Source: Symbiodinium natans (taxonomy: Eukaryota; Sar; Dinophyceae; Suessiales; Symbiodiniaceae). Taken from it: 64,000 nucleotides of DNA. Positions 54,180 to 64,000 of the stretch are shown one piece after another (positions within the stretch are counted from its first letter, which is position 1; each line of letters begins with the position of its first letter). The notes beneath the pieces were generated by a model that made no database searches, was not told where the DNA came from, and saw nothing but the letters and a program-made list of their open reading frames with translations. The stretch lies in NCBI GenBank assembly GCA_905221605.1, contig CAJNDS010002620.1:1-64000 (forward strand), in the 5' to 3' direction. The position numbers and the translations under genes were made by a program.

Positions 54180-55640
54180 CTTGCCAGCGCGCCAAGGGTC
54201 TGGCGTGCAAAGCGTCAACGATGCGTTGCTGCTAAGGAACTTGTGTTTTTTTTGCCGTTATTTCTAATTTAAGTTCCGAGAAAGACCAAGCTTGCCCAAC
54301 ACGACCACAACTGCTCGCTTGCCTTGAGTGATTCGGTCAGGCTTTCTGCGTTCTTTTTCATTCTTGGTGGGGTTGAACGGTTGAACAAAGACTGCGAGTA
54401 CGACCAGAACCTAAGTTTGTGAATTCGACGGTAGTTCAGTTGACTTCATTCTCGCCAAATGTAGCTAATACCATGTAGTTTACAACTTTCCAATGACTGC
54501 TGAAGGCACTTAAGCAAGTTAAACATAATATGTTTAGAGCAGAACCACATGGAGCACAAGTAAAGTTCAATGTTCATTCAGGAGCGACCTGGAACCAATG
54601 CTCATCTAAGCTGCTTTATTCTTGAATTTGTCGAACATCAGACTCAAGTCGAAGCGAAGCAGGCCGCTAAATTGTGGCTATGAGGTAACCAAGCCAATTC
54701 TAACTTTGCTGGCCCCGAAGCATCTTCTCACTCACTGACTCACTCGCAACAAGGCGCCAATCCCATGGGTGAAGTTGCGAGGGGTTGACTTTGAGTTGCG
54801 ACACCCGGCATCAATGAACAAACACGGTGTAGCTACAGTACTCAGTCATCCGGCAGGCTGATTGAACGTGGCGATGCGAGTCTTTGATTTGGCAAGCATC
54901 GAAACTTGTTACGTTTCTGCTTCGTGTTTCACATGGGTGTTGACAGCTTAGGTCTTGGAAAAGGTGATCTTTTGAATTTGGTGCTGGTATCCTGGCGTAA
55001 CTCTTGCGGAGCATCTTTCATCGCTTCTAGCAAGTAATCCTCTCGGTCTACCCACTTGTCAGTGAACATCTATTGTCGGGCGGGGATGTGATTCCAAATT
55101 ACATCCCCGAGAAGTATACTTCCCCACGATGCCAGAACATCCGCTTGGGCGGATCATAACTATCTGCTTGAAAGATGTGTCCCAGCAGCTTCATTATTTG
55201 AGTTTCCATCATGTGGGAAGATTTTGCGTGCAGATGTGCGGGTGCTTTGTATTACGTTGTGTTCTATCGATTCTGTCGACATGCGTAGGTGGAATATAGG
55301 GAATTGTTTTTCAACTTGTTCGTTTCAAAGCATCGAACATTGTCATCTTGAAGTGTAGAAACAATCCTCGACTTGTAACTTCCATTTTGGTAATTGTGCT
55401 TGCCTTGCCCCCAAAGCCTTCGACTGATTGGGCATTGCGTCATGTTGCAAAAGCAACATGCCTTAACTTTAAAGTTTCCTTGGCTCTGTTTATACGGGGC
55501 GGATGCACAACAATCCTTGGAAACCCTAGTTTAATTTCCTGAACGGTCTATGTTCATCTTGAAGCTGGCTTCAACATTGATACTTGTTTATTATGACTGC
55601 ATTGGAAGAAATTAGGGTTTCTCGGTGAATCCTTTGGCTT
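54180..55640. other. About 1.4 kb, nothing recognised
   Basis: Non-repetitive and balanced in composition, with no ITS, no long open frame and no MITE. Probably intron or intergenic DNA. Confidence 0.5.
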
Positions 55641-56980
55641 CCCTTCTTTGACGGTGGCTTCGGGCTGCTCTCATTCTCTCTTACATGTATACTGCTTGTT
55701 TTTCTTCCGTCACCCTTGCAGGAAACCTAGGAAGCCTGAAAGACATGTCTCGGAGCCCTCCACACATTCACACGACACATGCTGCGGAGCCTGGGCATCA
55801 GCTTGCACGTGCTCTGACAAGCCTGAGTTTCAACCCGCGGGTGGGTTCGCGTCTGTTTCTGGAATTTCCCTCAGCGTCTATTGCGAACTCCATCTCACCG
55901 GAGGCCCGAAACTTGTCACAAAGTGCATCAGTAACCAATTGCTCAATGGGAGACCGGCGAGCCATGCAGTTTTGTTTCTCAAGCTTTTTCCCCAACCCGC
56001 GGTGTGGGGGTGTTAGAGTTCAAACCAACCACTCTCTGACATTCTCCTCGCCTCCTCGCCCGGCGTCGCGCCCGGTCTCCAGGCAGGTTTCTGCTGTGCG
56101 CGTATCCCTGCCATGTCCGCCAACCCGGGGAGTCCCGCGACAGAAGCCTGCGACGAAGTCTCCGATAATTATCTGTCCGAAAGCGGCAGGATGGCTCTTC
56201 CATCGGTTGGCTGAAGGGTGGGCATGATCGAAGTAAGAAGTTCTTACAGTTTGTGCCGTACAACAGGCAAATCAATTCCCTGGTTGCTACGGGCCATCTA
56301 GCCTGGTGGATAATTTTGTGGTCCAGGTTTGGCATGTAAGGCTGAATATGAAACTCACGGAGTGGACACGACTGATCGCAGAAGCAAAGTGCTAAGGGAA
56401 GATTCGGATGTTCATTCAGATGTGGGTCGCGGCCGTTGGTTTCCCCACCTTAAATGGGCAGGCTCTGAACATGCTCCTCCTGCTTTGGGGCTGTGCTAAG
56501 TGCTCGTCGTGCTTCGTCGACAAAGCTCTGGATTTCCTTGGTCGGCCTTCAATGCCTCAAGCACTTCGGACTCTTGCGCAAGGTCTCGGCACCCCTGTCA
56601 AAGTGCGAGTTTGAAACCATGCCGGGTGCATGAGGCAATGCTGGCAACCTTCTTTGTCTAAGCCCCCTGCGGGGCAAACAGCTGCTCTCGCGGTTGTTCC
56701 GGCCGGGAGCTTCTTCAGCGCTCGCGCGGGGGATTGGGCGCCAAAGGGGCTTGCGGCGGGCGACCAGCTTTGCATGGCCCATATTGCTGGGTCCAACCTT
56801 CCCCAAAACCAGCTTAAAAGGGTCCAAGTTGTAGACCTCCCACGGCTCGATGTTCTGCCGCCTTCACGCACCTGGGATTGGTTTGGTCTGCGCGCCGGTC
56901 CATCTCAGGTCTGCGCTCGAACGCGGCAGTCCACCAACTCAGACCGGCCCTCTCTTAGTCTGTCAGGGGAGTCGCACATG
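55640..56980. other. Unique stretch with overlapping open frames, unresolved
   Basis: Frames of 100-180 codons exist on both strands (plus 55685-56227, minus 55979-56335, plus 56630-57148). The minus segment at 55800-55990 (SPIEQLVTDALCDKFRASGE) looks most coding-like. No splice model was reached. Confidence 0.35.
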
Positions 56981-57184
56981 GGCCTTCCGAACTGGAGGGT
57001 GTCGGCGGCCAGACTACATGGTCGGGCTTTCCAAGCTGGATGCCCTTGTCAGGCACCACAAAGACGTGGCAGAGGTTTGGAAGTTCGGAGAAGACCAGCT
57101 GAAGACTCGCACTCAGCCAGACACCCGGGGGTTGGGGGGGTGGGCTAGGGCAAAGGCGTCTAAAGTCCAAAACCTTGAAAGCTC

Positions 57185-57330
57185 GCACGCCTAGGCTGAG
57201 TAGCGTAAAGCCGGCATAACTTAGATGCTGACAGCCTTCACATTTCACGGAGGCTACAATAACCCCAGGCTCGTGTCGCACAAGCATGGCACAGATCTCG
57301 ACATCACGGTACGTCAGAAACTCTGGCAAC
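57185..57330 (-). CDS. Candidate C-terminal exon of the OLA1-like gene
   Basis: Minus-strand segments ...LVRHEPG before a GT, and, after GGCTGTCAG, HLSYAGFTLLSL before a GC. OLA1/YchF proteins have an EPG followed by a [IL]..AG[YF].LL.L motif just before the TGS domain. Order and strand agree with the exons at 58333-61149, but intervening exons (58330-57340) are not solved. Confidence 0.35.
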
Positions 57331-57409
57331 GGTAACCGACTGGTGGCTTATCATCTGAAAAGGGCAGGGAGCGAGCAGTAAATTCGTTGCCATGCGCTGC
57401 ATCCTGCGG

Positions 57410-57520
57410 TCAAAAATGCTTCTCCTTTTGCTTGAAGCTAGCTGCACTCAAGTCCAAAACTGTGGCCTCTGCAGCAACGTTGGCGAGGACCACCTGATCA
57501 GGCATCGAGGCTTCTAGAGG
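57410..57520 (-). CDS. Possible exon, same strand as OLA1-like gene
   Basis: Minus-strand stretch after CTGATCAG: VVLANVAAEATVLDLSAASF, then KQKEKHF and a stop at 57410. VVLANVAAE resembles the [VL]LY.AN[VL].E strand of OLA1/YchF, but the early stop argues against a normal product. Could be an exon with a GC donor after GCAGAG. Confidence 0.3.
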   Translation of the reverse strand, partial: PLEASMPDQVVLANVAAEATVLDLSAASFKQKEKHF

Positions 57521-57555
57521 ATAACGGAGAAGTGCCATGACACACAGGGGTTTGC

Positions 57556-57648
57556 AACAACAGGGGACCCCCGAACATAGACCCCAAATAGTGGGGTCCT
57601 CTAAAAAAAAGGGACCCCTCAATAAGGGTCCCCTAATATCGTAAACCC
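57556..57648. mobile_element. MITE family C copy 3
   Basis: CAACAGGGGACCCCCGAACATAGACCCC on the left and GGGTCCCCTAATATCG on the right give imperfect inverted ends around AGTGGGGTCCTC and GGGACCCCTC. It interrupts a minus-strand open frame that contains a membrane helix (57700-57830). Confidence 0.65.
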
Positions 57649-58332
57649 CCCAGACCATGAATCTCGGGCCCAGACCACCGGCTTGGCAGTGATCAACTGC
57701 GCGAGGAAGTCGTCGCTGGGCGACCTCGCCCGGCCGGCCACGACTAGAATTATCAACCATATTGTTGGAATAATCATTGCAACTATGATGATTGGTATAG
57801 TAAGAATAAGAATCAAAATGGCTATAGTGGATGGAATGCAGCTGAAGTTTTGGTTTCATATCAATGCAGAGGCGTTGGACCTCTGGAGCCCCTCGAAAGC
57901 AAGACATCTTCAAGATGTTGAGGGCCTGGCAGGCAATCTTCGTCCTGCTGCGCGAGGGCCTTGTCCAATCAGTGGTCTTCTGCCCGCAGGCATGTGCCCT
58001 CTGAAATGAAGCCCAAATTAGTAGTTACAGCTGTGTGCGGGCAGTTGCGCGCAGTGGCGTTAATGGCCCGAATGTCGACCGTGACTAGTAAATCGTACTA
58101 CAGTGGTACGGGAATAACCCGGCAACAGCGATAGCATGCCATCAACAGTGGCACAGGGAAACCAATAGAGCACCGGCTCAACGGGCTTGCAGAGTTTTGA
58201 AGTCAAGGGTCGAAAGGGCTGAGACCGCAACATGCCGCGCTGGCCTGCCATCCTCGGAATTTTGATGCCCATGCCTCTGCCTGGCCTGACATCCTTCTCT
58301 TTGCCATGCTTTGCTTCTTGCGCCTCTTGAAC

Positions 58333-61149
58333 CCTGGCCTCCAGGCACTTCAGGATGCCCTCATAGATGCCCAGCACCTTTGCCTTGGTCAACATGATGG
58401 TTTGCGATAATAGAGGGTTACCTTCATTGGGGTCCTTATGATAACGGGAATCCTACTTTTTTGGGGGTCTATGTTTGGGGTCCCTTATGTTCGTAGACTC
58501 CCACATCCATTCTCGGGCGGACCTTGTTGGCTGAGATCTTTTGCAAGAAGGCGCCCCGTAAATGGTGGCAACTTATGTCAAGGCCGGGTTCCAACGATTG
58601 CATGCGCAAGGGGGTGGAGGAGCAGTGACACGCGTGGCAGCCCTGCACCATGATAACAAGACTGCAACTATTGGCAGCCATCTCTTAGGAAAAACCGGCT
58701 GGCGCGCGGCTGGATCCGAACCCGTTGCCGCGGCCGTCGTGGCCTGGAGAGTTACTTGGGGGCCTTTGGTTTAGGGGCTTTGGGCGAAGTTTTCCGATTT
58801 CGGATGTGAACAGCTTCTTTGACCAACTTGACTTGGGAGCTCTAGGCACAGAAAGTCCTGCTTTGGACCTGTGGGCCAGCTCCCGCCTTCTTCCGCAGCG
58901 CCGGGAGCCTCTTGGAAGCATACCTTGGAAATCGGCAGGTCTATGTCAGAGGCAGACCCAAACATCAGGCTGCGGTCGCAACCCAAACCCTAAGCTCCCC
59001 AACGCTTGAAGTCCTACCTCCTGAAGCATCCTGATACTGCTGAACCCAAGCAACATCAACCACCCTCTGGTCCCCCCCCCCAACCCCTAACTTCGCGTTC
59101 AAAAGTTTAATGAAAAGCATCAACTAAACCCTAAACCCTAAACCCTACACCCTAAACCCTAAACCCAAGATGCCCCCGAAAGCTCGTACGCCCCAAAACG
59201 AAGCTGCGGCCGAGAGTGCTCGAGGTCGGCGATGACCAGCTCCTCGAGGATGGACTCGTACCTGTTTAGGGTTGAGGGTTGAGGGTTCAGGGATTTGGGC
59301 TTAGGGTTTAGGATTTGGGTCTAGGGTTCAGGGTTTGGGTTGAGGGTTTAGGGTTCAGGGTTTAGAGGCAACCTGTGCTATACAATCATGAACAGAACCT
59401 ATGTTATGAGGTACAAAACTACAGAACCTTTTCACCCCGACTTGAAGCCACCATCAGCCAGCAAGTGCAGAGGTGACTACTCTGCAGTTCCTCGGATGCA
59501 GTTGCTGGGGCGCCAGCTCCTTGACCGGATCGATGTTGATGGGGTCCTGTTCCCAGAAATCCCCGTCCCACATCTTATGCACAGACGTCCAAGCGTCCGT
59601 CCACAGTGCTTGTGAGGCATGTGGCTCTCTTTCCCCCTTCCACCTCTTTTCGGAATGTTTCACAGCGTTCGGCCTCAACGTGCACGACCTTCTGATCACT
59701 GAAGCAGCGGACCACATGGAAGACCACCTGGATTCAGAGCCCAGAAAGATGGGGGGCAAGCTGAGCCATCCTTGCGCTGCACCTGCACACCCCGAATCTG
59801 GCTCAGGAAGGCGTTGCCCATGCCCGCTCCGGTGCTGGCGCCCTGGCGATGCGAAGGCAAGACGCGGGATGCGCTGTGTGGCCCCGGTTGCGTGGAAGTG
59901 AATCTTGGGTTGCAGTGTTTAGTTTTGGGGTTTGGCGGGGGTAGGCGGCCATTGTGCTGTTGCGAAGCTTCTGAAGTGGTTAGGGTTCAAGGGAGGGGAG
60001 GGTCGATAGTCGATCCCAGAACGTCGTATCGGCAGACGCATCTACGAGTACATGCTCTGCCACAAATTCGCCAGCACCAAACCCCAGCATGGCGTCACAG
60101 TGGCGAGCTGGCCTGCTGTTAGCACAAGTTCCATTCATTAGCTTGAGAATACCAAACATAAAGGACACAAGCAACCTGAGTGAGCTACAGCCAATGAGCT
60201 GGCTTGAACATTTCATTCAGCACTCTCCTTGAAGCACAATAGCAGGGCCTTGATCAAGCCAGCAATGTCCCGAATCTCTACCTGGCCAGGCACCTGAATG
60301 GCGACTTGGTGCTGCCCCAGCAGCCAAGGCTCTCATCTTTGGCTGAGCACACAGCCGTTCGCTGAGATGAGAAGAGCTCTGCCAGGCGGTCCAGACGTGG
60401 GTCCGGCACCCCTACCTGCACGGATTCTGTCAACAGTTTCCTAGGCAGAAAGACTCCCGCGATGGGTCTACCGTGGTCTACCATGCGGAAGCATGCTCGG
60501 ACACTTGAACTGGGCACCTTCACAATGTTGGGCTCAATGGTGCAGAACGGGAAGTTCTCCGCTGCGGCAACTGCCGCGCCTTGCGACTTAATGATAGCAG
60601 GATAAGCCCTACGTGGTGCAGTGTCTCAACCCCCCTCCCACCCACTCCTGGTGGCGGTGGGGAAGGGCTTGGGTTTAGAATTTTCCGTAAGTTTCAGGGG
60701 GGCTAAGGTGCTTCGGGTATGGGGGTTTAGGCTTGACAGGGTTTTAGGGTTCACGGCTTTTCAAGGCTTCTTTTTCGTTTCTCGGAGCCCTAATGTTTCT
60801 TTGTGGATTTAGGGATTTAGGCTTTAGGCTTAAGCCTTAAATCAAGGGGTTTTTAGGGCTTTGTGGTTTATAAGGCTTTAAGGTTCAAGGGATTCAGGGG
60901 CGGAGTGGCGGGGGCTGGAAAAAGGGGGGCGGGTACATGGAACCCTACATGGCCAGTTGGATAGTCGCCCTGAATCACCCCGAAGCCAATGCAAGGTTCT
61001 TGCCGAACACAACTTTCCCTGGTTTGGGTTTAGGATTTGGGGCTGCAAGGAGGTCGCTATCCAGCCACATACGAGTGAAGACTGCTCCCAAGTCCAGCGC
61101 CGGCAAATGCATTGAAGAGGGAGGACTTCCCAACATTGGGGTAGCCCAC
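58333..61149 (-). CDS. OLA1: Obg-like ATPase (OLA1/YchF) GTPase domain, ten exons
   Basis: Minus strand. Exons: 61149-61105 (VGYPNVGKSSLFNAF, P-loop); 60586-60518 (ENFPFCTIEPN); 60415-60356 (VGVPDPRLDRLAELF); 60293-60249 (VPGQVEIRDIAGLIK, G3 region); 59842-59783 (GASTGAGMGNAFL); 59727-59674 (VVFHVVRCF...HVE); 59546-59518 (DPINIDPVK); 59261-59220 (YESILEELVIADL); 58923-58869 (YASKRLPALRKK); 58383-58333 (IYEGILKCLEAR). Every junction keeps phase and follows the order of YchF-family proteins, P-loop ATPases that bind ribosomes. Six of the nine introns between these exons start with GC. The first exon(s) and the TGS domain are not placed. Introns at 59262-59517 and 58924-59219 contain telomeric repeats. 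The intron at 58384-58868 contains a family C MITE. Confidence 0.9.
58412..58496. mobile_element. MITE family C copy 4, inside an OLA1 intron
   Basis: GTTACCTTCATTGGGGTCC to GGGGTCCCTTATG, the reverse orientation of 53852-53937, with GGGAATCCTAC in the middle. Lies within the 58384-58868 intron. Confidence 0.7.
59120..59168 (-). repeat. CCCTAAA ITS within an OLA1 intron
   Basis: Six C-strand units on the plus strand, so TTTAGGG on the sense strand of the gene, inside intron 58924-59219. Confidence 0.85.
59262..59366 (+). repeat. TTTAGGG ITS within an OLA1 intron
   Basis: Degenerate G-strand repeats filling the 3' part of intron 59262-59517. On the sense strand they read CCCTAAAC and run directly into the AG acceptor (CCCTAAACAG|G). 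Confidence 0.85.
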
Positions 61150-61769
61150 CTGGGCTCTACAAAAAGGGCCCGTTTTTCCATGGGACCAGTGCACCCGCAT
61201 TCAAATCGAACCGCGCATTTTTCACAAGTTTCTATAGCTGCCACGCCTCAGAGTTGCGCTGCCTGAGTTCTAGGGGCTGGTGTACTGAGTGCAGCACCAG
61301 GCCACAGGCACGGTTTAAGCCTGCAAGGGGTCTCCGGCGACCGTTGTGGCGCGCAAGTGCACGAGGGATTGCCGGGAAAGTAGCTGTGACCCAACTTAAA
61401 CCTCTTCATGCCATCAGACACTGCTCAATGACATCCTGGGACCATGCTTCACTGATTCCGCTTTTGTTAGACTCCAAGGACCCTTGGCAAAGAGAAACCA
61501 CGGGAATTCATGCCATTCATGCCATTGATGCCTCTGGTCTGTCCAAGGAGGACATGTCTGAAGAACGACCTCACAGCAGAACACCGGCCAGCGAGTCAAT
61601 CGCACAGGGCAGCCACTTCTTTTGCAAGGTTCGAAAGGTTCAACCCCAATGGAGAATGACGTGCGCAAAGAAACTCTCAGGTGATGGCTGCTGCGACTGC
61701 GCCTGACGCGACGCTTCGCGCTTCTACTGGCTGCCCTTACCTGAACAGTTTGACTGCCTTGCGCATCAA

Positions 61770-61820
61770 CGCCAAAGGTGGCTGCTTAGGGTTTAGGGTT
61801 TAGGGTTTAGGGTTTAGGAC
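61770..61820 (+). repeat. TTTAGGG ITS, last in the window
   Basis: Five units. Confidence 0.95.
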
Positions 61821-62439
61821 AGACTCGGATCTCACTTCTCTCTGGGGCAGGTGCAGTCGCGAGGACCAAGCGAGGGAACATGGACTCCAGCCCCTTCTAG
61901 GACAGGAGCCTCCTCCAGCTAGGTTGCAGCACAGTCCGCGATATTGAGGTTTCCTGCCTGTTGTAGCTACGTGCCATCAGGCCTGTTGGTTTCTAGACTT
62001 GGGATAGGGTAGGGTTGCGATTTAGTCGGTTTAGGGCTTTGGGGTGTATGGCATCCTCGCCAATCTGCATGGTTTCCTGGCCCAAGCTGTTTCTGCTACT
62101 GCCAGCTGAGCCAGAAGTGAGTGGAATCGGCGCGGAAGAGCTTGAGACACAAGACTTCTGCAGCATAAGCTGCCGTTTAGATATTCATGTCCCTGTTCAC
62201 GAAGTGATGATTTGATAGCTATGATACTTTTCGACGGCGACTGAAGTCATGCACAACGTCACAGCGAAGCAGCGTACTATGCATGCAGAACCAGCATCAC
62301 CTGAGCGAAAGGAACGCCGACGCAGCCACCACTTGCTGCCAAGCCACGGAAAGAGCACCCTTCTCCGCCATGAGCTGCTCACAGCGCTTCTCCTGTGAAC
62401 ATGCCTAATTACGTGCCACCCCAACAATGTAGGCCTTGC

Positions 62440-62700
62440 TGAACCGAAAGACCCAACGAAATTCTGCACGTGCACACCGCGTTCCCACGTTTCAGGCTCA
62501 ACCACCCTCGTTTTGCAGTCCTTCTCGTCGCACTTTTGGCGAAGATACTGCACCTGCATGGTAATTCTGAGCTCTTTCTGCATGGCACCTGGACTGGCAA
62601 TCGTGGCTGCTGGCCTCATCTCTGTACCGTTCCATCCTGCTTTCAAAGTCCTGCTCGTGCAGCCAAATCAGGGGAGTCGAACCCGCCGTGCGCAAGACAC
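62440..62700 (-). CDS. Possible coiled-coil exon(s)
   Basis: Minus-strand segments in two frames: DFESRMERYRDEASS (about 62690-62625), and MQKELRITMQVQYLRQKCDE followed by KDCKTRVVEPETWERG (about 62585-62460). Both are charged and helical. They may be adjacent exons, but no splice pair joins them in phase. Confidence 0.3.
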
Positions 62701-62739
62701 CACCAGGAATGCCAATAGCTTGAAAATGCATGATCAGCA

Positions 62740-63776
62740 TTTAGGGCGCCCATGGATGCCCCATAAGTAGGAAATCACCAAACTTGCGAGTCCTTCTGCA
62801 CGGCCTCCAGCACGGCCTCCTGGCGTGCCAAAGAAAGTTACCCTGTCCTGCTTGCACGTGCTGCCGTAAGCAGATCGTAACTCGAGGTTTGTAAGCCTGT
62901 AAGCAAAAGGCCGAAACAGAGTGTGATTGTGAGCTTCTGGAAGGTATCTGCTCACAATCTACTCACATGTGCAACCGCAAGCGTGGGGTGGGATCAGGAG
63001 CACCATGATACAACAAAGCACCGAAAGTACCTACAAAGCAACCTGCATTGAAACAACTCCCACAAGTCCAGCTTTGCAAAAGAGCCACATGCCTGACCAG
63101 CTCCTTGTCTGGCCTCAGAGACGAGAGACGCTCTGAGGCAGTTGCTTCAAAATGAAGTCCTTTTGTTTCGAGCTCCCTGTTTAAAAACTATGAACATGTG
63201 TTTTTGGGGGATTGTCATGTGCCGTCGTTCAGATTAGCACAGTCCCCATGGGCCATTTTGATGGCAACGCCTGCGTCCGTGAAACAGTGAGCGAAGTGTG
63301 GCTGCATCTTCCCTGCGCAGGAACACTTCAAGCCGACCACTGTTGTGATGTTGTACCTCGGGGCGGTCAAAGATATTCAAAGATGCCAACTGCGCGTCTA
63401 ATCGAACTGAAGGTGCGCGGGGAAGGTAAGGGCAAGACCTTGGCATGCAAGCCCGTCGACCGTAGCAGCGAAAGTGCAGCAGCCTGCAATGCGAAAAGGC
63501 CACAGTGTCATGCAGTGGCACGTGAGTATCACGCAATTTGCGGATATGTTCGGTGCATGTTTGCCGCATGGGATGTGTGGGGCATTTACGTAATTTGAAG
63601 CCCTGCGTTTTGTGGGCCTGCGTATCGCTGCCGGCACCTTTCCAAGCCGGCTTGGACTTCCTCGGCGAGCGCGGGAGAACAATTCACACAGAGCAGTTCA
63701 CGAAACAGTTCGGAAAAAACTCATGAGCGTACATGTTCACACACATATTCACACACCAACTCTCAGTCTCAGCCAC
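62740..63776. other. Unique stretch, no gene named
   Basis: Probably introns or 3' region of the PPR-Smr gene to the right. Short open frames on both strands lack recognisable motifs. No repeats apart from a tandem GGCCTCC(A)GCACGGCCTCC at 62800-62822. Confidence 0.4.
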
Positions 63777-64000
63777 CCCCAGCCCGTGACGATGATGAAC
63801 TTGCGATCCCCGTACTCAAGGAGAATGGGCTGCACCACCCGGGCCAGCCACCATCGGATGGCTAGCTGGGCCGCTTTAGGGGTGCAATCATGGAGATCAA
63901 GGATGTCAACCGCCTTTGCCAGCAGCTTGGGGTAGACCTGGTGATGCGTCTCCTCGAAGATCCTAAAACCTGCATCCCGATCCCCAACCGCGTCCAGCAC
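63777..64000 (-). CDS. PPR-family protein, Smr-domain exon (partial, runs off right edge)
   Basis: Minus-strand exon open to the window edge and ending at a GT donor after ...TGWG (63777). After AVGDRDAGFRIFEET and HQVYPKLLAKAV come ILDLHDCTPKAAQLAIRWWL and KFIIVTGWG. The DLH..[ST]...A......WL and [IV]VTG.G motifs are the core of the Smr (MutS2-related) nuclease/RNA-binding domain. In dinoflagellates it sits at the C-terminus of large pentatricopeptide-repeat proteins acting on organelle RNA. The usual next residues (KSR-like) should be in an exon to the left, which I did not find. The PPR repeats would lie to the right, outside the window. Confidence 0.75.

Noticed and set aside
56955-57190. 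TGS domain of OLA1 on the minus strand
   Set aside because: Expected motifs of that domain were not visible in any minus frame. Only the short pre-TGS segment at 57185-57330 was kept as a candidate.
58490-58580. Minus-strand exon with AFLQKISANKVRPRMDVG
   Set aside because: It lies inside the OLA1 intron 58384-58868, no junction to it fits in phase, and the OLA1 family needs no residues there.

Overview
This window is nuclear DNA of a dinoflagellate, most likely of the Symbiodiniaceae/Suessiales. The evidence is plant-type TTTAGGG telomeric repeats scattered internally on both strands, genes cut into very short exons with GC-AG as well as GT-AG introns, MITE-like elements that sit exactly where introns should be, and protein families common in dinoflagellates (polycystin-like and HET-like multipass proteins, PPR-Smr). 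No rRNA, tRNA, spliced leader or CRISPR array was recognised.

Layout. From 1 to 32.5 kb, interstitial telomeric repeats (ITS) in both orientations alternate with 100-1200 bp islands of unique sequence. Many islands are exons, mostly on the minus strand: a HET/TIR-like membrane protein (12.7-14.4 kb), an acidic protein (16.3-16.8 kb), a caspase-like hydrolase domain (17.6-18.2 kb), a partly duplicated gene (20.3-21.5 kb), a membrane-protein end (22.7-23.1 kb) and a polycystin-like protein (25.4-26.6 kb). This half also holds a run of 138 uninterrupted G (4345-4482), a 1.1 kb AT-only tract and several MITE families. From 32.5 to 49 kb ITS almost disappear and the DNA is transposon and satellite: a frameshifted Helitron Rep gene cut by a 100-N gap, 61-bp minisatellites, a 2.2 kb satellite of alternating inverted repeats (38.6-40.8 kb), a 34-bp satellite (46.9-48.3 kb) and AT-rich islands. 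From 49 to 64 kb the DNA is ordinary and gene-bearing, with few ITS. It contains an OLA1/YchF GTPase gene solved here into ten exons (61149 down to 58333) and the start of a PPR-Smr gene at the right edge.

Main observation. Several 96-150 bp elements with terminal inverted repeats and 4-bp target duplications coincide with introns that restore a good reading frame when removed. The target duplication plus the element end supply the splice sites. These are introners, meaning introns made by DNA transposons. At least two sequence families are seen in this state here. Telomeric repeats also lie inside introns of real genes (three well-resolved cases), in both orientations relative to transcription.

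Limits. All reading was by eye. Exon joins were accepted where phase, splice dinucleotides and protein family agreed. Many small islands look coding but could not be named.
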